A stretch of DNA of 64,000 bases. Origin: Myxococcota bacterium (GTDB lineage Bacteria; Myxococcota_A; UBA9160; UBA6930). The translations under genes were made by a program, and so were the position numbers. The stretch spans positions 314,984 through 378,983 of the forward strand of contig JANQOX010000012.1 of NCBI GenBank assembly GCA_028285625.1, in the 5' to 3' direction. Of this stretch, positions 52,395 to 62,810 are shown piece by piece. Under the pieces are notes generated by a model that was not told where the DNA came from, made no database searches, and saw only the letters and a list, made by a program, of their open reading frames with translations. Each line of letters begins with the position of its first letter. The stretch's first letter is position 1.

Positions 52395-53512
52395 GTCGCG
52401 TCCGCCACGCCCGGGCCCGTGGCTTCGCCCGGCCCGCGGCCGGTGGCCTCGTCCGCCGCGCGGCGTTCTGCCTCGAGCGCGGCCGCGCGCGCTTCCTCGG
52501 CCTCGAGCACCCGGCGCACTTCGCGCAGCAGGGCGGGCAGCCCCGCACCGGTGGCGCCCGAGCCGCGCAGCACGGTCAGGCCCTGCTCGCGCAGCTTGGC
52601 CTCGACCTCGTCGAGAAGCGTGTCGTCTGCGAGCAGGTCGATCTTGTTCAGCAGCACCACTTCGGGTCGCGCGGCGAGGTCTTCGTCGTAGGCGGCGAGT
52701 TCGCGGCGGATGGTGGCGTGATCGGCCAGCAGGTCGCGCGGCTCGATGGCGAGCGAACCGGCATCGAGCACGTGCACCAGCACGCGCGTGCGTTCCACGT
52801 GCCGCAAGAAGCGGTCACCGAGGCCCACGCCCTCGCTCGCGCCTTCGATGAGCCCGGGGATGTCGGCCACCACGAAGCGGTGCTCGTCGATCTCCACCAC
52901 GCCGAGACTCGGGCGCAGCGTCGTGAACGGGTAGCTGGCCACGCGCGGCCGCGCGGCCGAGATGCGGCGCAGCAGCGTCGACTTGCCTGCGTTGGGCAGG
53001 CCCAGCAGGCCCACGTCGGCCAGCAGCTTCAGCGACAGGCGTAGCCGGCGGCGCTGGCCCTCACGGCCCGGCGTGGCAAAGTCGGGCGCCTGCCGCGTGG
53101 CGGTGGCGAAGTTCTGGTTGCCGAGCCCGCCGCGGCCGCCGCGCGCCACCACGAAGCTCGCGCCGTCGTGGTCGAGGTCGACCAGGGGCGCGCCCTGCTC
53201 GTCCTCGTCGTCGAAGACCAGCGTGCCCACGGGCAGGCGCACCTCGACGTCGTCGCCGCTCTTGCCCGTCTTGCCGCTGCCGCCGCCGGGCTCGCCGGCG
53301 CGCGCGCGCACGTGGGTCTGGACCTTCTGGTCCTTCAGCGTGGCCAGGTTGCGGCACGCCACGAACACGATGCTGCCGCCGCGGCCGCCGTCGCCCCCGT
53401 TCGGCCCGCCGCGCGGCTCGAACTTCTCGCGACGAAACGCGACCAGCCCGTCTCCGCCGCGGCCGGCGGTGACGGTGATCTCGGCCTCGTCGACGAAGCT
53501 CTCGGCACTCAT
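52391..53512 (-). CDS. obgE: Obg-family GTPase
   Basis: 373 aa. The glycine-rich OBG fold occupies 1-160 (FVDEAEITVTAGRGGDGLVA, FEPRGGPNGGDGGRGG). The G domain follows with GLPNAGKSTL, the Thr/Gly switch in FVVADIPGLIEGA and NKIDLLAD. No C-terminal OCT domain is recognisable; after the G domain comes an acidic/Ala-rich tail of about 40 residues. Obg acts in ribosome assembly and stress control. It sits after rpmA, as in most bacteria. Confidence 0.96.
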   Translation of the reverse strand: MSAESFVDEAEITVTAGRGGDGLVAFRREKFEPRGGPNGGDGGRGGSIVFVACRNLATLKDQKVQTHVRARAGEPGGGSGKTGKSGDDVEVRLPVGTLVFDDEDEQGAPLVDLDHDGASFVVARGGRGGLGNQNFATATRQAPDFATPGREGQRRRLRLSLKLLADVGLLGLPNAGKSTLLRRISAARPRVASYPFTTLRPSLGVVEIDEHRFVVADIPGLIEGASEGVGLGDRFLRHVERTRVLVHVLDAGSLAIEPRDLLADHATIRRELAAYDEDLAARPEVVLLNKIDLLADDTLLDEVEAKLREQGLTVLRGSGATGAGLPALLREVRRVLEAEEARAAALEAERRAADEATGRGPGEATGPGVADAT

Positions 53513-53570
53513 GGCGCACTCCGTCCCCCGGACGCCGGGGTAGGGGGCAGCCCGAGGGTCCGAGGACGGG

Positions 53571-53825
53571 CTAGCTCGCCGGCTCCACCCGAGCGACGAC
53601 CTTGCCCTTGGCGCGACCGTACTGCACCACGCCGTCCTTGAGTGCGAACAGCGTGAAGTCCTTGCCGCGGCCCACGTGCTGGCCGGGGTGGATGCGGGTG
53701 CCCACCTGGCGAACGAGGATGGTGCCCGCGCGAACCTGCTGGCCGCCGAAGCGCTTCACGCCGCGGCGCTGCCCGTTGCTGTCGCGCCCGTTGCGGGAGC
53801 TGCCCTGACCCTTCTTGTGTGACAT
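53571..53825 (-). CDS. rpmA: 50S ribosomal protein L27
   Basis: 84 aa. The conserved start [20 protein letters not shown] and the [19 protein letters not shown] segment are present; its N-terminal tail reaches the ribosomal peptidyl-transferase centre. Starts 9 bp after rplU, with AAGGAGA upstream. Confidence 0.97.
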   Translation of the reverse strand: MSHKKGQGSSRNGRDSNGQRRGVKRFGGQQVRAGTILVRQVGTRIHPGQHVGRGKDFTLFALKDGVVQYGRAKGKVVARVEPAS

Positions 53826-53834
53826 GGCGTCTCC

Positions 53835-54146
53835 TTAGCCCTCGATCGACTCGACGTGGATCTCGGTGTAGTCCTGACGGTGGCCGGCCTTCACGCGGTA
53901 GCCCTTGCGGCGCTTCATCTTGAACACGGTGATCTTCGGGCCGCGGCCCTGATCGGTGATGGTGCCCACGACCTTGGCGCCGCCCACGAGCGGGGTGCCC
54001 ACGCGCGGGTCGCCTTCGCCGCCGACCAGCAGCACCTGATCGAGCTCGATCTTGTCGCCCACCTCGCCCGCGAGGCGCTCGACGCGCACCGCCTGGCCGG
54101 GGGTCATCCGAATCTGTTTTCCGCCCGTGCGGACCACCGCGTACAT
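53835..54146 (-). CDS. rplU: 50S ribosomal protein L21
   Basis: 103 aa. YAVVRTGGKQIRMTPGQAVR at the N-terminus, then VVGTITDQGRGPKITVFKMK, matching L21 throughout. The ATG shares a base with the rng stop (TGATG), so rng and rplU are coupled. Confidence 0.97.
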   Translation of the reverse strand: MYAVVRTGGKQIRMTPGQAVRVERLAGEVGDKIELDQVLLVGGEGDPRVGTPLVGGAKVVGTITDQGRGPKITVFKMKRRKGYRVKAGHRQDYTEIHVESIEG

Positions 54147-56158
54147 CAGCTGCCCTCTCGCTCCGAAGAGCGCGGAAGTATCGGGGATTCGGGGTCTTCG
54201 TCAACGGAACCCGCATCTTCGGACGCCGGGGCCTCGGGTTCCCCTCGGGGCTCGTCCGGTGCGTCGGTAGCGGCTTCCTCGGGGGCCTCCGCTGTTTCCG
54301 CCTTCGCCACTGCGGGCTCGGCCGGCTTCGGCTCGGGCTCCGTGGCGGGCTCGGGCTCGCCAACCGGCTCGGGCTCTGCGGCGGGCTCGGCCACGCTCGG
54401 CTCGGCGGCCACAGCCTCCGGGGCGGCGGCCTCCACCGCCTCGGCGGCCGGCTCGTTCGCAGGGTCGGCGGCTGCGGGCGCCTCCTCGGCCCCCTCCGTG
54501 GGCTCGGCCTCGCCAGAGGCGCCCTCTTCGTCGGCCGACTCGGCCTTGGCGCGGCCGTTGCCGCGTCCGCGCCGGCCGCGGCCGCCGCTCTTCTTGGCCT
54601 TCGGCTTGGGCTCGGGCTCCGGCTCGCGCAGCCAGGGCAGGTCCAGCTCGACGGCGGGCCCGCCCTCGAGCGCCGTGATCTCGAACTGCTCCTGGTGCAT
54701 CTCGGCCAGGGCGCGCACCTCGATCTCGCGCCCGAGCTCCTGCTCGAGGGCCTCGAGCGAGGCGCGCTCGGTCAGCAGGTGCTGCGCCACGCGACGGCTC
54801 ACGGTTACGGCCACCTTGCGGGCCGAGATGCGCGGCAGGTCGCTGCGCAGCGCGCGCAGCACCTTGTGGGCCACCGACACCTCGGTCAGCACGTAGCTCT
54901 TGCCCTCGCAGTAGGCGCAGGGCTCGCAGAGCATCTGCACCAGGCTCTCGCGGGTGCGCTTGCGCGTCATCTCGACGAGCCCGAGCTCGCTGATCTTCAG
55001 GATGTTGGTTCGCGCCTTGTCGCCGCGGATCAGGTCCTGCAGCGACTTGTAGACCTTGTCGCGGTTCTCGGCCGAGTCCATGTCGATCAGGTCGAGGATG
55101 ATCAGGCCGCCGATGTTGCGGAAGCGCAGCTGGTTCACGACCTCGCGCACGGCTTCGAGGTTGGTGCGCAGCACCGTCTCTTCGAGGTCGCGCTTGCCGA
55201 CGTAGCGGCCAGTGTTCACGTCGACTGCGGTGAGCGCTTCGCTCTGGTCGATGATCAGGTAGCCCCCCGACTTGAGCCAGACCTTCCGACCGAGGTTGGT
55301 GTCGATCTGCTCTTCGAGGCCGAAGTGCTCGAAGATCGGGGCGGGCTGCTCGTAGAGCTCGAGGTTCGGCTTGGGGTCGGCCACGAACTCGTCGAGAAAG
55401 GCCTTCATCTCGCCGTGGGCGGTGGGGTCGTCCACGACGATGCGCTTGGTGTCGGGCCCGGCGAAGTCGCGCACCACGCGCAGGGGCAGCGACGGCTCGG
55501 AGTACAGGAACGCAGGCGCCGCCACCTGGTCCTTCTTGATCTGGATGTCGTCCCAGACCGACGTCAGGTACCGGACGTCCGCCTCGATGTCTTCGTCACG
55601 CGTGCCCTCGCCGGCGGTGCGGATGATGAAGCCGAGGTCGGCGGGCTTGGCACCCTTCACGATGTCGCGCAGGCGCCGTCGCTCGCGGTCGCTGTCGATC
55701 TTGCGCGACACGCCCACCCGGGTGTTCCAGGGGGTGAGCACCAGATGCCGCCCGGCGATCGAGACGTGGCTGGTGATGCGCGCGCCCTTGGTGCCGATGG
55801 GCTCCTTGGCGATCTGCACCATGATCTGCTGGCCCTCGCGGACCAGGGTCTCGATGCTCGGCACCCGCCGGTTGCGCGCGCGCGAGCGCCGGCCGCGCGG
55901 GTCGCCGTCGCCGCTGTCGAGGTCTTCGATGTCCTCGACGTAGTCGCCGGCGTACAGGAACGCCGCCTTCTCCAGTCCGATGTCGACGAAGGCGGCCTGC
56001 ATGCCCGGCAGCACCCGGCGCACGATGCCCTTCACGACGCTGCCCTCGACACTGCGGCTACCGCGCCGCTCGAGGTGCAGCTCGACGAACTGGCCTTTTT
56101 CCTGGATGGCCACCCGGGTCTCGCCCGGTGTGGCGTTGATCACGATCTCGTTTTGCAT
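54146..56158 (-). CDS. rng: Ribonuclease G/E family endoribonuclease
   Basis: 670 aa. An S1 domain starts near residue 35 (GIVRRVLPGMQAAFVDIGLE). The catalytic magnesium aspartates are D313 (in AVDVNTGR) and D356 (in ILDLIDMDS). A Cys-rich zinc-link-like CEPCAYCEG follows. From about residue 510 on, a Lys/Arg patch and a 140-residue Ala/Glu/Pro-rich tail are probably disordered and may hold partner proteins, as in RNase E. It cuts mRNA and rRNA precursors. First gene of the rplU-rpmA operon; a 546-bp gap precedes it. Confidence 0.95.
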   Translation of the reverse strand: MQNEIVINATPGETRVAIQEKGQFVELHLERRGSRSVEGSVVKGIVRRVLPGMQAAFVDIGLEKAAFLYAGDYVEDIEDLDSGDGDPRGRRSRARNRRVPSIETLVREGQQIMVQIAKEPIGTKGARITSHVSIAGRHLVLTPWNTRVGVSRKIDSDRERRRLRDIVKGAKPADLGFIIRTAGEGTRDEDIEADVRYLTSVWDDIQIKKDQVAAPAFLYSEPSLPLRVVRDFAGPDTKRIVVDDPTAHGEMKAFLDEFVADPKPNLELYEQPAPIFEHFGLEEQIDTNLGRKVWLKSGGYLIIDQSEALTAVDVNTGRYVGKRDLEETVLRTNLEAVREVVNQLRFRNIGGLIILDLIDMDSAENRDKVYKSLQDLIRGDKARTNILKISELGLVEMTRKRTRESLVQMLCEPCAYCEGKSYVLTEVSVAHKVLRALRSDLPRISARKVAVTVSRRVAQHLLTERASLEALEQELGREIEVRALAEMHQEQFEITALEGGPAVELDLPWLREPEPEPKPKAKKSGGRGRRGRGNGRAKAESADEEGASGEAEPTEGAEEAPAAADPANEPAAEAVEAAAPEAVAAEPSVAEPAAEPEPVGEPEPATEPEPKPAEPAVAKAETAEAPEEAATDAPDEPRGEPEAPASEDAGSVDEDPESPILPRSSEREGS

Positions 56159-56704
56159 TGACCGCCCGCATCGCTACTCGGCGCGCACGTGGGGTGGCGC
56201 CGGCGCTTCGAGCCGGTCCAGGAGCCAGGGATGGATTCAGGCGCCCGGCACGATGGCCACGGGCGCAGGGCGGGGGTCAGGCGGGCTTCGCAGCGCCTCG
56301 CAAGGGCTGCGGGTGGGCGGGATCTCTGGCTAGCATCCCGGACGATCGGCCCAAACCATGATGAAACAAAGGAAACTCGACTCGGTGCCCCGGGGGAGTT
56401 GGCCGATGTGCTCCGCCGGCCCCCCGCCAGGCGCCCAGCACACCGGATGCTCCCTGGAGACTCCCCGGCCCCTCGTCGCGCCCGCCACACCGCCCTCGGC
56501 GTGGATTCGGCGGCAAGGTGCCCCGTGGGGAGCCCCAAATGGCCCCGGAAAACGTTGGACCCAGCATCCGCCATCGACCGGTTGGGGTCAAGGCGATGCT
56601 TGGGCGGGCCCTTCTCGCGGCATCCTGGGCCCGTCCGTGAAACGGTGTGATGCGCGAGCAGGCCGGGGGCCCCGCTCCGCGTGGCCACGGCCGCGGAGGC
56701 AGGG
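56159..56704. other. 546-bp divergent intergenic region
   Basis: Lies between rng and selA. It is long for such a compact window. A GGTGCCCCG-(G/T)GGGGAG element occurs twice (near 56384 and 56517) and CCCC-GT-GGGG forms a small stem at 56521-56530. An AT-rich patch (56357-56377) could hold promoter elements. I see no tRNA, RNase P, SRP, tmRNA or riboswitch signature and no convincing small gene. Confidence 0.5.
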
Positions 56705-58114
<1,410 letters not shown>

Positions 58115-58211
58115 CCCGCTTGCTCCACAAAACCCAACAACGTCGGGTATTTGATGGGCATGGCCCCTTCGGGTACGGTCTCCGTGCGCCGTCGATAGCG
58201 AGCCGTGTGCG

Positions 58212-58808
58212 ATGTTGAACACGAGCGTCCTGGTCCTCAATCGTTCGTACCTGCCGATCCACGTCACATCGGTACGCAGGGCCTTCTCGCTCGTCTACCA
58301 GGGCATCGCCCGCATCGTCGACGAGCAGTACCAGACCTTCGACTTCGAGGCCTGGAGCCAGCTGGCAGTGGCGCGCGACGCCGACGCCATCGGCACCCCG
58401 GGCGGCACGATCCGGGTGCCAAGAGTCATCGTGCTCGTGGCCTTCGACCGCCTGCCGAAGCGCCACGTGCGCTTCAGCCGCATCAACCTGATGGCTCGCG
58501 ACAACTTCCAGTGTCAGTACTGCGGCATCAAGCCCACGCGCCTCGAGCTGAACCTCGATCACGTGGTGCCCAGGGCGCTCGGCGGCCGCAGCACCTGGGA
58601 GAACGTGGTCACGAGCTGCGTCGAGTGCAATCGCCGCAAGGGCGGCCGGACGCCCCGCCAGGCCCACATGGTGCTTCGCAAGAAGCCCGAACGGCCGCGC
58701 TGGACGCCGCTCATGAACCTCATGTTCAGCAGCGTGCGCTACAAAGAGTGGCGACCCTTTCTGTCCGTCGTGGACGCGTCGTACTGGAACGTCGAACTGG
58801 CCGAGTGA
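58212..58808 (+). CDS. HNH endonuclease family protein
   Basis: 198 aa. The N-terminal half starts with [20 protein letters not shown]. The HNH/His-Me finger core is [32 protein letters not shown], with both zinc-binding CxxC pairs and the catalytic His. This domain architecture is common in bacterial chromosomes and its target is unknown. It is not near any phage gene. The last bases overlap the next gene by 4 bp. Confidence 0.92.
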   Translation: MLNTSVLVLNRSYLPIHVTSVRRAFSLVYQGIARIVDEQYQTFDFEAWSQLAVARDADAIGTPGGTIRVPRVIVLVAFDRLPKRHVRFSRINLMARDNFQCQYCGIKPTRLELNLDHVVPRALGGRSTWENVVTSCVECNRRKGGRTPRQAHMVLRKKPERPRWTPLMNLMFSSVRYKEWRPFLSVVDASYWNVELAE

Positions 58809-59779
58809 GCGCCGGATCGGCTGGAGCCGAGACCACGGGTACTCGTCCTACCAAGCCCGATCTCCACGCCCGCGCGAGACGCGAGCCGCGCATCGTGAGC
58901 CTCGGCGGTGGCAAGGGCGGCGTCGGCAAGACGTTCCTGTCGTCGAACCTGTCGGCCGTACTCGCGCGCTCGGGCAAGCGCGTGGTCGCCATCGACACCG
59001 ACCTCGAAGGGGCGAACCTGCACACGTGGCTGGGCGTCGCGCCGCCGGCCCGCTCGCTCGCCGACTACGTGGCCGGACGCGAGACCGACGTGCAGGGGCT
59101 GCCGGTCGAGACGCCCATCCCCGGACTCAAGCTGATCACCGGCACCCACGGCCACCTGTCGATGCCGCAGCCCGACGCCGAGACGCGCGCGCGACTGCTC
59201 GCCGACCTGCGCGGGCTCAATTGCGACGTGGTGCTGATCGACTGCGGGGCCGGCGCACACCCGGCCACCGTCGACTACTTCCTCGCTGGGGACGACGCAC
59301 TGATCGTGCTGCACCCCGAGCCCACCTCGATCGAGAACGGCTACTCCTTCCTGCGCGCCGCGTTCTACCGGCGCATGGAACTGGTGATGCGCAAGGGCGA
59401 CGTGCGCAGCCTGGTGCGCGAGGCCATGGACCAACGCAATGCCCTGGGCATCCGCACGCCCCACGACCTGCTGCGCGAGGTCGAAGCCATGGACCCCGAA
59501 GAGGGGCGGCGCTTCCGCGAAGAGATGGGCGGGTTCCGACCGCGCATCGTGGTGAACGAGGTGGCGTCGGCCGAGGACGTGAAGCTCGGCTTCCAGGTCC
59601 GGATGGTGTGCCGGCGCTTCTTTGGAATGGACGCCGAGTACACCGGTTACGTCAATCGCGATGAGGCCGTGCGCGAGGCGGTGAACCTGCGCCGTCCCGT
59701 CACGGACATCCGCCCCCAGAGCGATGCGGCCGTCTACGTGCGGCGCATCGCGCGCAAGCTGCTCGAAGCCATGCCCTGA
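58805..59779 (+). CDS. MinD/ParA-like P-loop ATPase
   Basis: 324 aa; GTG 58805 overlaps the HNH stop. The deviant Walker [10 protein letters not shown] at 35-43 follows a 30-residue Arg/Ser-rich leader; [12 protein letters not shown] and [20 protein letters not shown] are the other ATPase strands. The C-terminal third ([17 protein letters not shown] to a helical end) is longer than MinD and resembles FleN/FlhG-like or MinD-like sorting proteins. These polar or septal ATPases position cell structures. Pairs with the J-like/RodZ-HTH gene downstream. Confidence 0.88.
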   Translation: MSAGSAGAETTGTRPTKPDLHARARREPRIVSLGGGKGGVGKTFLSSNLSAVLARSGKRVVAIDTDLEGANLHTWLGVAPPARSLADYVAGRETDVQGLPVETPIPGLKLITGTHGHLSMPQPDAETRARLLADLRGLNCDVVLIDCGAGAHPATVDYFLAGDDALIVLHPEPTSIENGYSFLRAAFYRRMELVMRKGDVRSLVREAMDQRNALGIRTPHDLLREVEAMDPEEGRRFREEMGGFRPRIVVNEVASAEDVKLGFQVRMVCRRFFGMDAEYTGYVNRDEAVREAVNLRRPVTDIRPQSDAAVYVRRIARKLLEAMP

Positions 59780-59840
59780 ACCCCGTTGCCGATCGCCCGG
59801 CCACGTGCCCGGGCCGGACGCTGCCGTCCGAAGGAACACG

Positions 59841-60494
59841 ATGAAGTCGCTATCGGAGATGACCCACTACGAGGTCCTGGAGGTCGGTCGCGAGACCGAA
59901 GGTGCCGACCTGGAGCGTGCCTATCGCATGGCGCGCGCCGCCTTCGCCGAGGATGGGCTCGCGAGCTACGAGGCCTGCCCGCCCGAAGAGGCTGCGGCCA
60001 TGCGCGAGCGCATCGAACTCGCGTACCGCGTGCTCAGCGACCCCGATGCGCGTCAGGGCTACGACGCCACCCTGGGCAGTACCCCCGACGACGCCGTTCC
60101 GATCGAGTTCGGGCTCGACCCCGCCTCGGACGAAGACATCGCGCCGCCCGAGGTCGAGCCTGAGATCGCAGGCTTCGACGACCTGGAAGACGCCGAGGAC
60201 GTGGCCTTCGACGGGGCGCGCCTGCGCCGCGCGCGCCTGCGGCACGGCTTCGACATCGAGCGCATCGCACAGGTGACCAAGATCAACCCCACGTACCTGC
60301 GGCTGATCGAGGAGGAGGAGTTCGAGGACCTCCCGGCCAGTGTGTACGTGCGCGGCTTCGTCTCGGCCTTTGCCCGCTGTGTGGGGCTCGACGCCGAACG
60401 CGTGGTGCCGGCCTACATGGATCGCTTCCTGGCCGCCCGCCCGCCCGCTGCCGGTGGCCGCCGCGGCCAGGCCCACGCCAGCCGCCAGGCCTAG
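59841..60494 (+). CDS. J-domain-like and RodZ-type HTH protein
   Basis: 217 aa. Residues about 8-78 resemble a J domain (THYEVLEVG, then IELAYRVLSDPDARQGYD) but lack the HPD needed to stimulate Hsp70. An acidic linker leads to a RodZ-like HTH_25 at about 126-195 (LRRARLRHGFDIERIAQVTK, INPTYLRLIEEEEF, VRGFVSAFARC). No membrane helix follows. The two domains suggest a cytoskeletal or polar adaptor that could recruit the MinD-like ATPase upstream. AAGGAACACG stands before ATG 59841. Confidence 0.82.
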   Translation: MKSLSEMTHYEVLEVGRETEGADLERAYRMARAAFAEDGLASYEACPPEEAAAMRERIELAYRVLSDPDARQGYDATLGSTPDDAVPIEFGLDPASDEDIAPPEVEPEIAGFDDLEDAEDVAFDGARLRRARLRHGFDIERIAQVTKINPTYLRLIEEEEFEDLPASVYVRGFVSAFARCVGLDAERVVPAYMDRFLAARPPAAGGRRGQAHASRQA

Positions 60495-60512
60495 GCCGGC
60501 GCGCCCGGCCGC

Positions 60513-60788
60513 GTGTCGCCGCCGCGACGTCTCGACGACCCCGCGCGGGTGATGCGCCTGGCGCGCGCCGTGGTGAGCGACGTGATGCTCTACCACCCGG
60601 ACGAGGTGCGCACGGGCATCGAAGAGGACGACCTCTTCGACCGCCTGGCCGAGCCGCTCGACGAGGCGCGCCTGTGGTTCGAATCCCAGGTCGTCCCCGA
60701 GGTCGCCCACGCCACCCACGCCTGGGGGCGCGCCCTGGTGGACGTGCTCGTCTACCGCAGCCGTCACCACAAGTCGCGCATCTGGTGA
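60513..60788 (+). CDS. Small unknown protein in the rluD operon
   Basis: 91 aa; GTG 60513. Helical and charged (ARVMRLARAVVSDVMLYHPD, EARLWFESQVVPEVAHATH), ending RSRHHKSRIW. No motif is recognised. It overlaps rluD by 4 bp. Confidence 0.7.
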   Translation: MSPPRRLDDPARVMRLARAVVSDVMLYHPDEVRTGIEEDDLFDRLAEPLDEARLWFESQVVPEVAHATHAWGRALVDVLVYRSRHHKSRIW

Positions 60789-61741
60789 GCGGGGCGGGTA
60801 CGGAAGACGCAGCCGAGCCTCGTGCGTTCGAGTACGTGATGGGCGAGGCCGAAGACGGCGAACGCCTGGACCGCGTGCTGGCGACACTGGCCGGCGTGCC
60901 GCGCGCGCAGGTGCAGCGCTGGGTCGAGCATGGCAGCGTCACCCGCAACGGCCAGCCCGCGCGCGCCAGCCACAAAGTGCGCTCGGGCGACCGCCTGCGC
61001 GCCGAGCCGCCCGAGCCGATGTCGTCGGAGGTACTGCCCGAGGCGCTGCCCCTCACGATCCTTCACGAGGACGACGACCTGGTGGTGGTGGACAAGCCGG
61101 CGGGCATGGTCGTTCACCCTGCGCCGGGGCACGCGAGTGGCACCTTGGTGAACGCCCTGCTCCATCACTGCCAGGGGCTCGCGGGGATCGGCGGCGTGAT
61201 GCGGCCGGGCATCGTGCATCGCCTCGATCGCGGGACGTCGGGCGTGATGGTGGCGGCCAAGCACGACGCCGCCCATCTGGCGCTCAGCCAGCAGTTTCAC
61301 GACCACACGATCGAGCGCGTCTATCTCGCGTTCGTGCGCGGTGTGCCGGGCGCCGAAACCGGGCACGTGGCGCGGCCCATCGGGCGGCACCACCGCGACC
61401 GCAAGCGCATGTCGGTGGCCACGCGCCACGGCCGCGACGCGCGCACCGCCTGGCGCGTGGTGGCGCGCTACCCGGCTGCGGGTGTCTCGCTGCTCGAGGT
61501 GCGGCCCGAGACCGGGCGCACGCACCAGATTCGGGTGCACCTGTCGCATCGCGGGCTGCCGTTGGTGGGCGACAAGGTCTACGGACGCGCGCGCGCGCGC
61601 ACGCGTCAGATCGATCGCCCGGCCCTGCACGCGGCGGTACTCGGCTTCGAGCACCCGTCGCGTGGCGAGCGCCTGCGCTTCGAAGCCCCGCTCCCTGCGG
61701 ACCTGGTGGCCCTGCGCGATGCGCTGGGCGCGGCCGCATGA
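60785..61741 (+). CDS. rluD: 23S rRNA pseudouridine synthase RluD/RluA-like
   Basis: 318 aa. An N-terminal S4 domain (ERLDRVLATLAG, GSVTRNGQPARASHKVRSGD) is followed by the RluA catalytic core: HRLDRGTSGVMV with the nucleophilic Asp, VDKPAGMVVHPAPGH and GRTHQIRVHLSHRG. It makes pseudouridines in 23S rRNA helix 69 in E. coli. GTG 60785 overlaps the previous stop. It overlaps pgeF by 4 bp. Confidence 0.94.
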   Translation: MSGAGTEDAAEPRAFEYVMGEAEDGERLDRVLATLAGVPRAQVQRWVEHGSVTRNGQPARASHKVRSGDRLRAEPPEPMSSEVLPEALPLTILHEDDDLVVVDKPAGMVVHPAPGHASGTLVNALLHHCQGLAGIGGVMRPGIVHRLDRGTSGVMVAAKHDAAHLALSQQFHDHTIERVYLAFVRGVPGAETGHVARPIGRHHRDRKRMSVATRHGRDARTAWRVVARYPAAGVSLLEVRPETGRTHQIRVHLSHRGLPLVGDKVYGRARARTRQIDRPALHAAVLGFEHPSRGERLRFEAPLPADLVALRDALGAAA

Positions 61742-62439
61742 GCGCAGTTCTGCAGTCGAGCGTCCTGGCCGAGATCGGCGTCGCTCATGCCTTCGGCGGC
61801 ATCGGCGCGCCGGTGCCGGACGACGTGCTCCGCCCGAAGCAGGTGCATGGCACGCGCGTCGTGCGGGTGCGCGACGCCGCGATCGAAACGACGGATCTCG
61901 GAGAGGCCGATGCCGTGGTCGCCACACGCGCGGGTGCCGCGGTGGGCGTGGTGACCGCCGATTGCGTGCCGCTCTTGCTGGCCTCGGCAGACGGGCGCGC
62001 GGTGGCGGCGGTGCACGCGGGCTGGCGCGGGCTCGCGGCGGGCGTCATCGAAGCGGCCGTAGCGTCGCTCGCGCGTGAAGCGGCCTTGGCGTCGCTCGCG
62101 CGAGAGGTCGACGCGACTTCACTTCATGCCGCGGTAGGGCCCTGCATCGGGCCCTGTTGCTACGAGGTCGACGCACCCGTGCTCGAGGCGATGGGGACGC
62201 GACTCGATGCCCCACACTGCCGCCCTCGCGAGAGCCGCCCGGGCCATGCGCAACTCGATCTTGCTGCGCTCGCGCAGGCGGCGCTGCATGCCGCGGGTGT
62301 GGCGCCGCACTGCGTCGAACGCCTGCCGGATGCCTGCACGTCGTGTGGCACCGAGCGCTTCCATTCCTACCGCCGCGACGGAGCGGCTGCGGGGCGCATG
62401 CTGCACTGGGTGCGCGTGGCGCGCGCAAAAGGGGTCTAG
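61738..62439 (+). CDS. pgeF: Polyphenol oxidase/purine nucleoside phosphorylase-like (YfiH family)
   Basis: 233 aa. The YfiH/DUF152 metal-site motifs are VVTADCVPLLLA, AAVHAGWRGLAAG and a C-terminal CTSCGTERFHSYRRDG; PCIGPCCYEVD is also typical. Members act on purine nucleosides or edit peptidoglycan precursors. ATG 61738 overlaps the rluD stop, as is common for this gene pair. Last gene before rho. Confidence 0.93.
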   Translation: MSAVLQSSVLAEIGVAHAFGGIGAPVPDDVLRPKQVHGTRVVRVRDAAIETTDLGEADAVVATRAGAAVGVVTADCVPLLLASADGRAVAAVHAGWRGLAAGVIEAAVASLAREAALASLAREVDATSLHAAVGPCIGPCCYEVDAPVLEAMGTRLDAPHCRPRESRPGHAQLDLAALAQAALHAAGVAPHCVERLPDACTSCGTERFHSYRRDGAAAGRMLHWVRVARAKGV

Positions 62440-62475
62440 CCGGCCTCTCGCGGTGTTTGCGGGCGTCTTCCATCC

Positions 62476-62504
62476 TTGACACGCCCCAGGGGCGCCCGTA
62501 GCCT
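62476..62504 (+). promoter_or_regulatory. Sigma-70-type promoter of rho
   Basis: A perfect -35 TTGACA (62476-62481) is followed 17 bp later by TAGCCT (62499-62504). Transcription would begin near 62511, giving a leader of about 300 nt before the rho start. Confidence 0.7.
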
Positions 62505-62810
62505 CCTTACGCGTCTTTTGCACCGAGCGGCCCCAATCCCACCTTTGCCGCTCGGACCCTGCCAATCGGATCCAGCTCGGACCTGCCGGTTTCCTTTCCG
62601 GTCAACTTTCCCAGGCCAGCACCCGAACCACCCAGCGAACCACACGCCCCACGCCCCATCCGCCGACCCGCTCGCGGTCCGGCCCGGTGGCCCGGCATGC
62701 CGCCTGCCCCACACCCCCCCCCCAAGGCCCACGCGCCCACCCCAACCCCCCCACGCGATTCCCCTCTGGCTACGCGTCCCGAAACCCCTCTCGCGAAAGA
62801 AGCCATTCCG
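62505..62810 (+). promoter_or_regulatory. Long C-rich, G-poor rho leader
   Basis: The RNA would begin with a perfect 9-bp stem (CCGAGCGGC at 62523-62531 with GCCGCTCGG at 62547-62555) and then run as C-rich, G-poor sequence: in 62701-62760 I count 39 C and 8 G. Such pyrimidine-rich, poorly structured RNA is what Rho binds (rut). It fits Rho ending its own transcript when abundant, as known for E. coli rho. I see no open frame with coding character here. Confidence 0.65.

Noticed and set aside
54201..54700. Repetitive Ala/Glu/Pro coding sequence at the rng 3' end as a separate gene or repeat element
   Set aside because: It is continuous with the rng frame and is the usual low-complexity tail of RNase E/G proteins.
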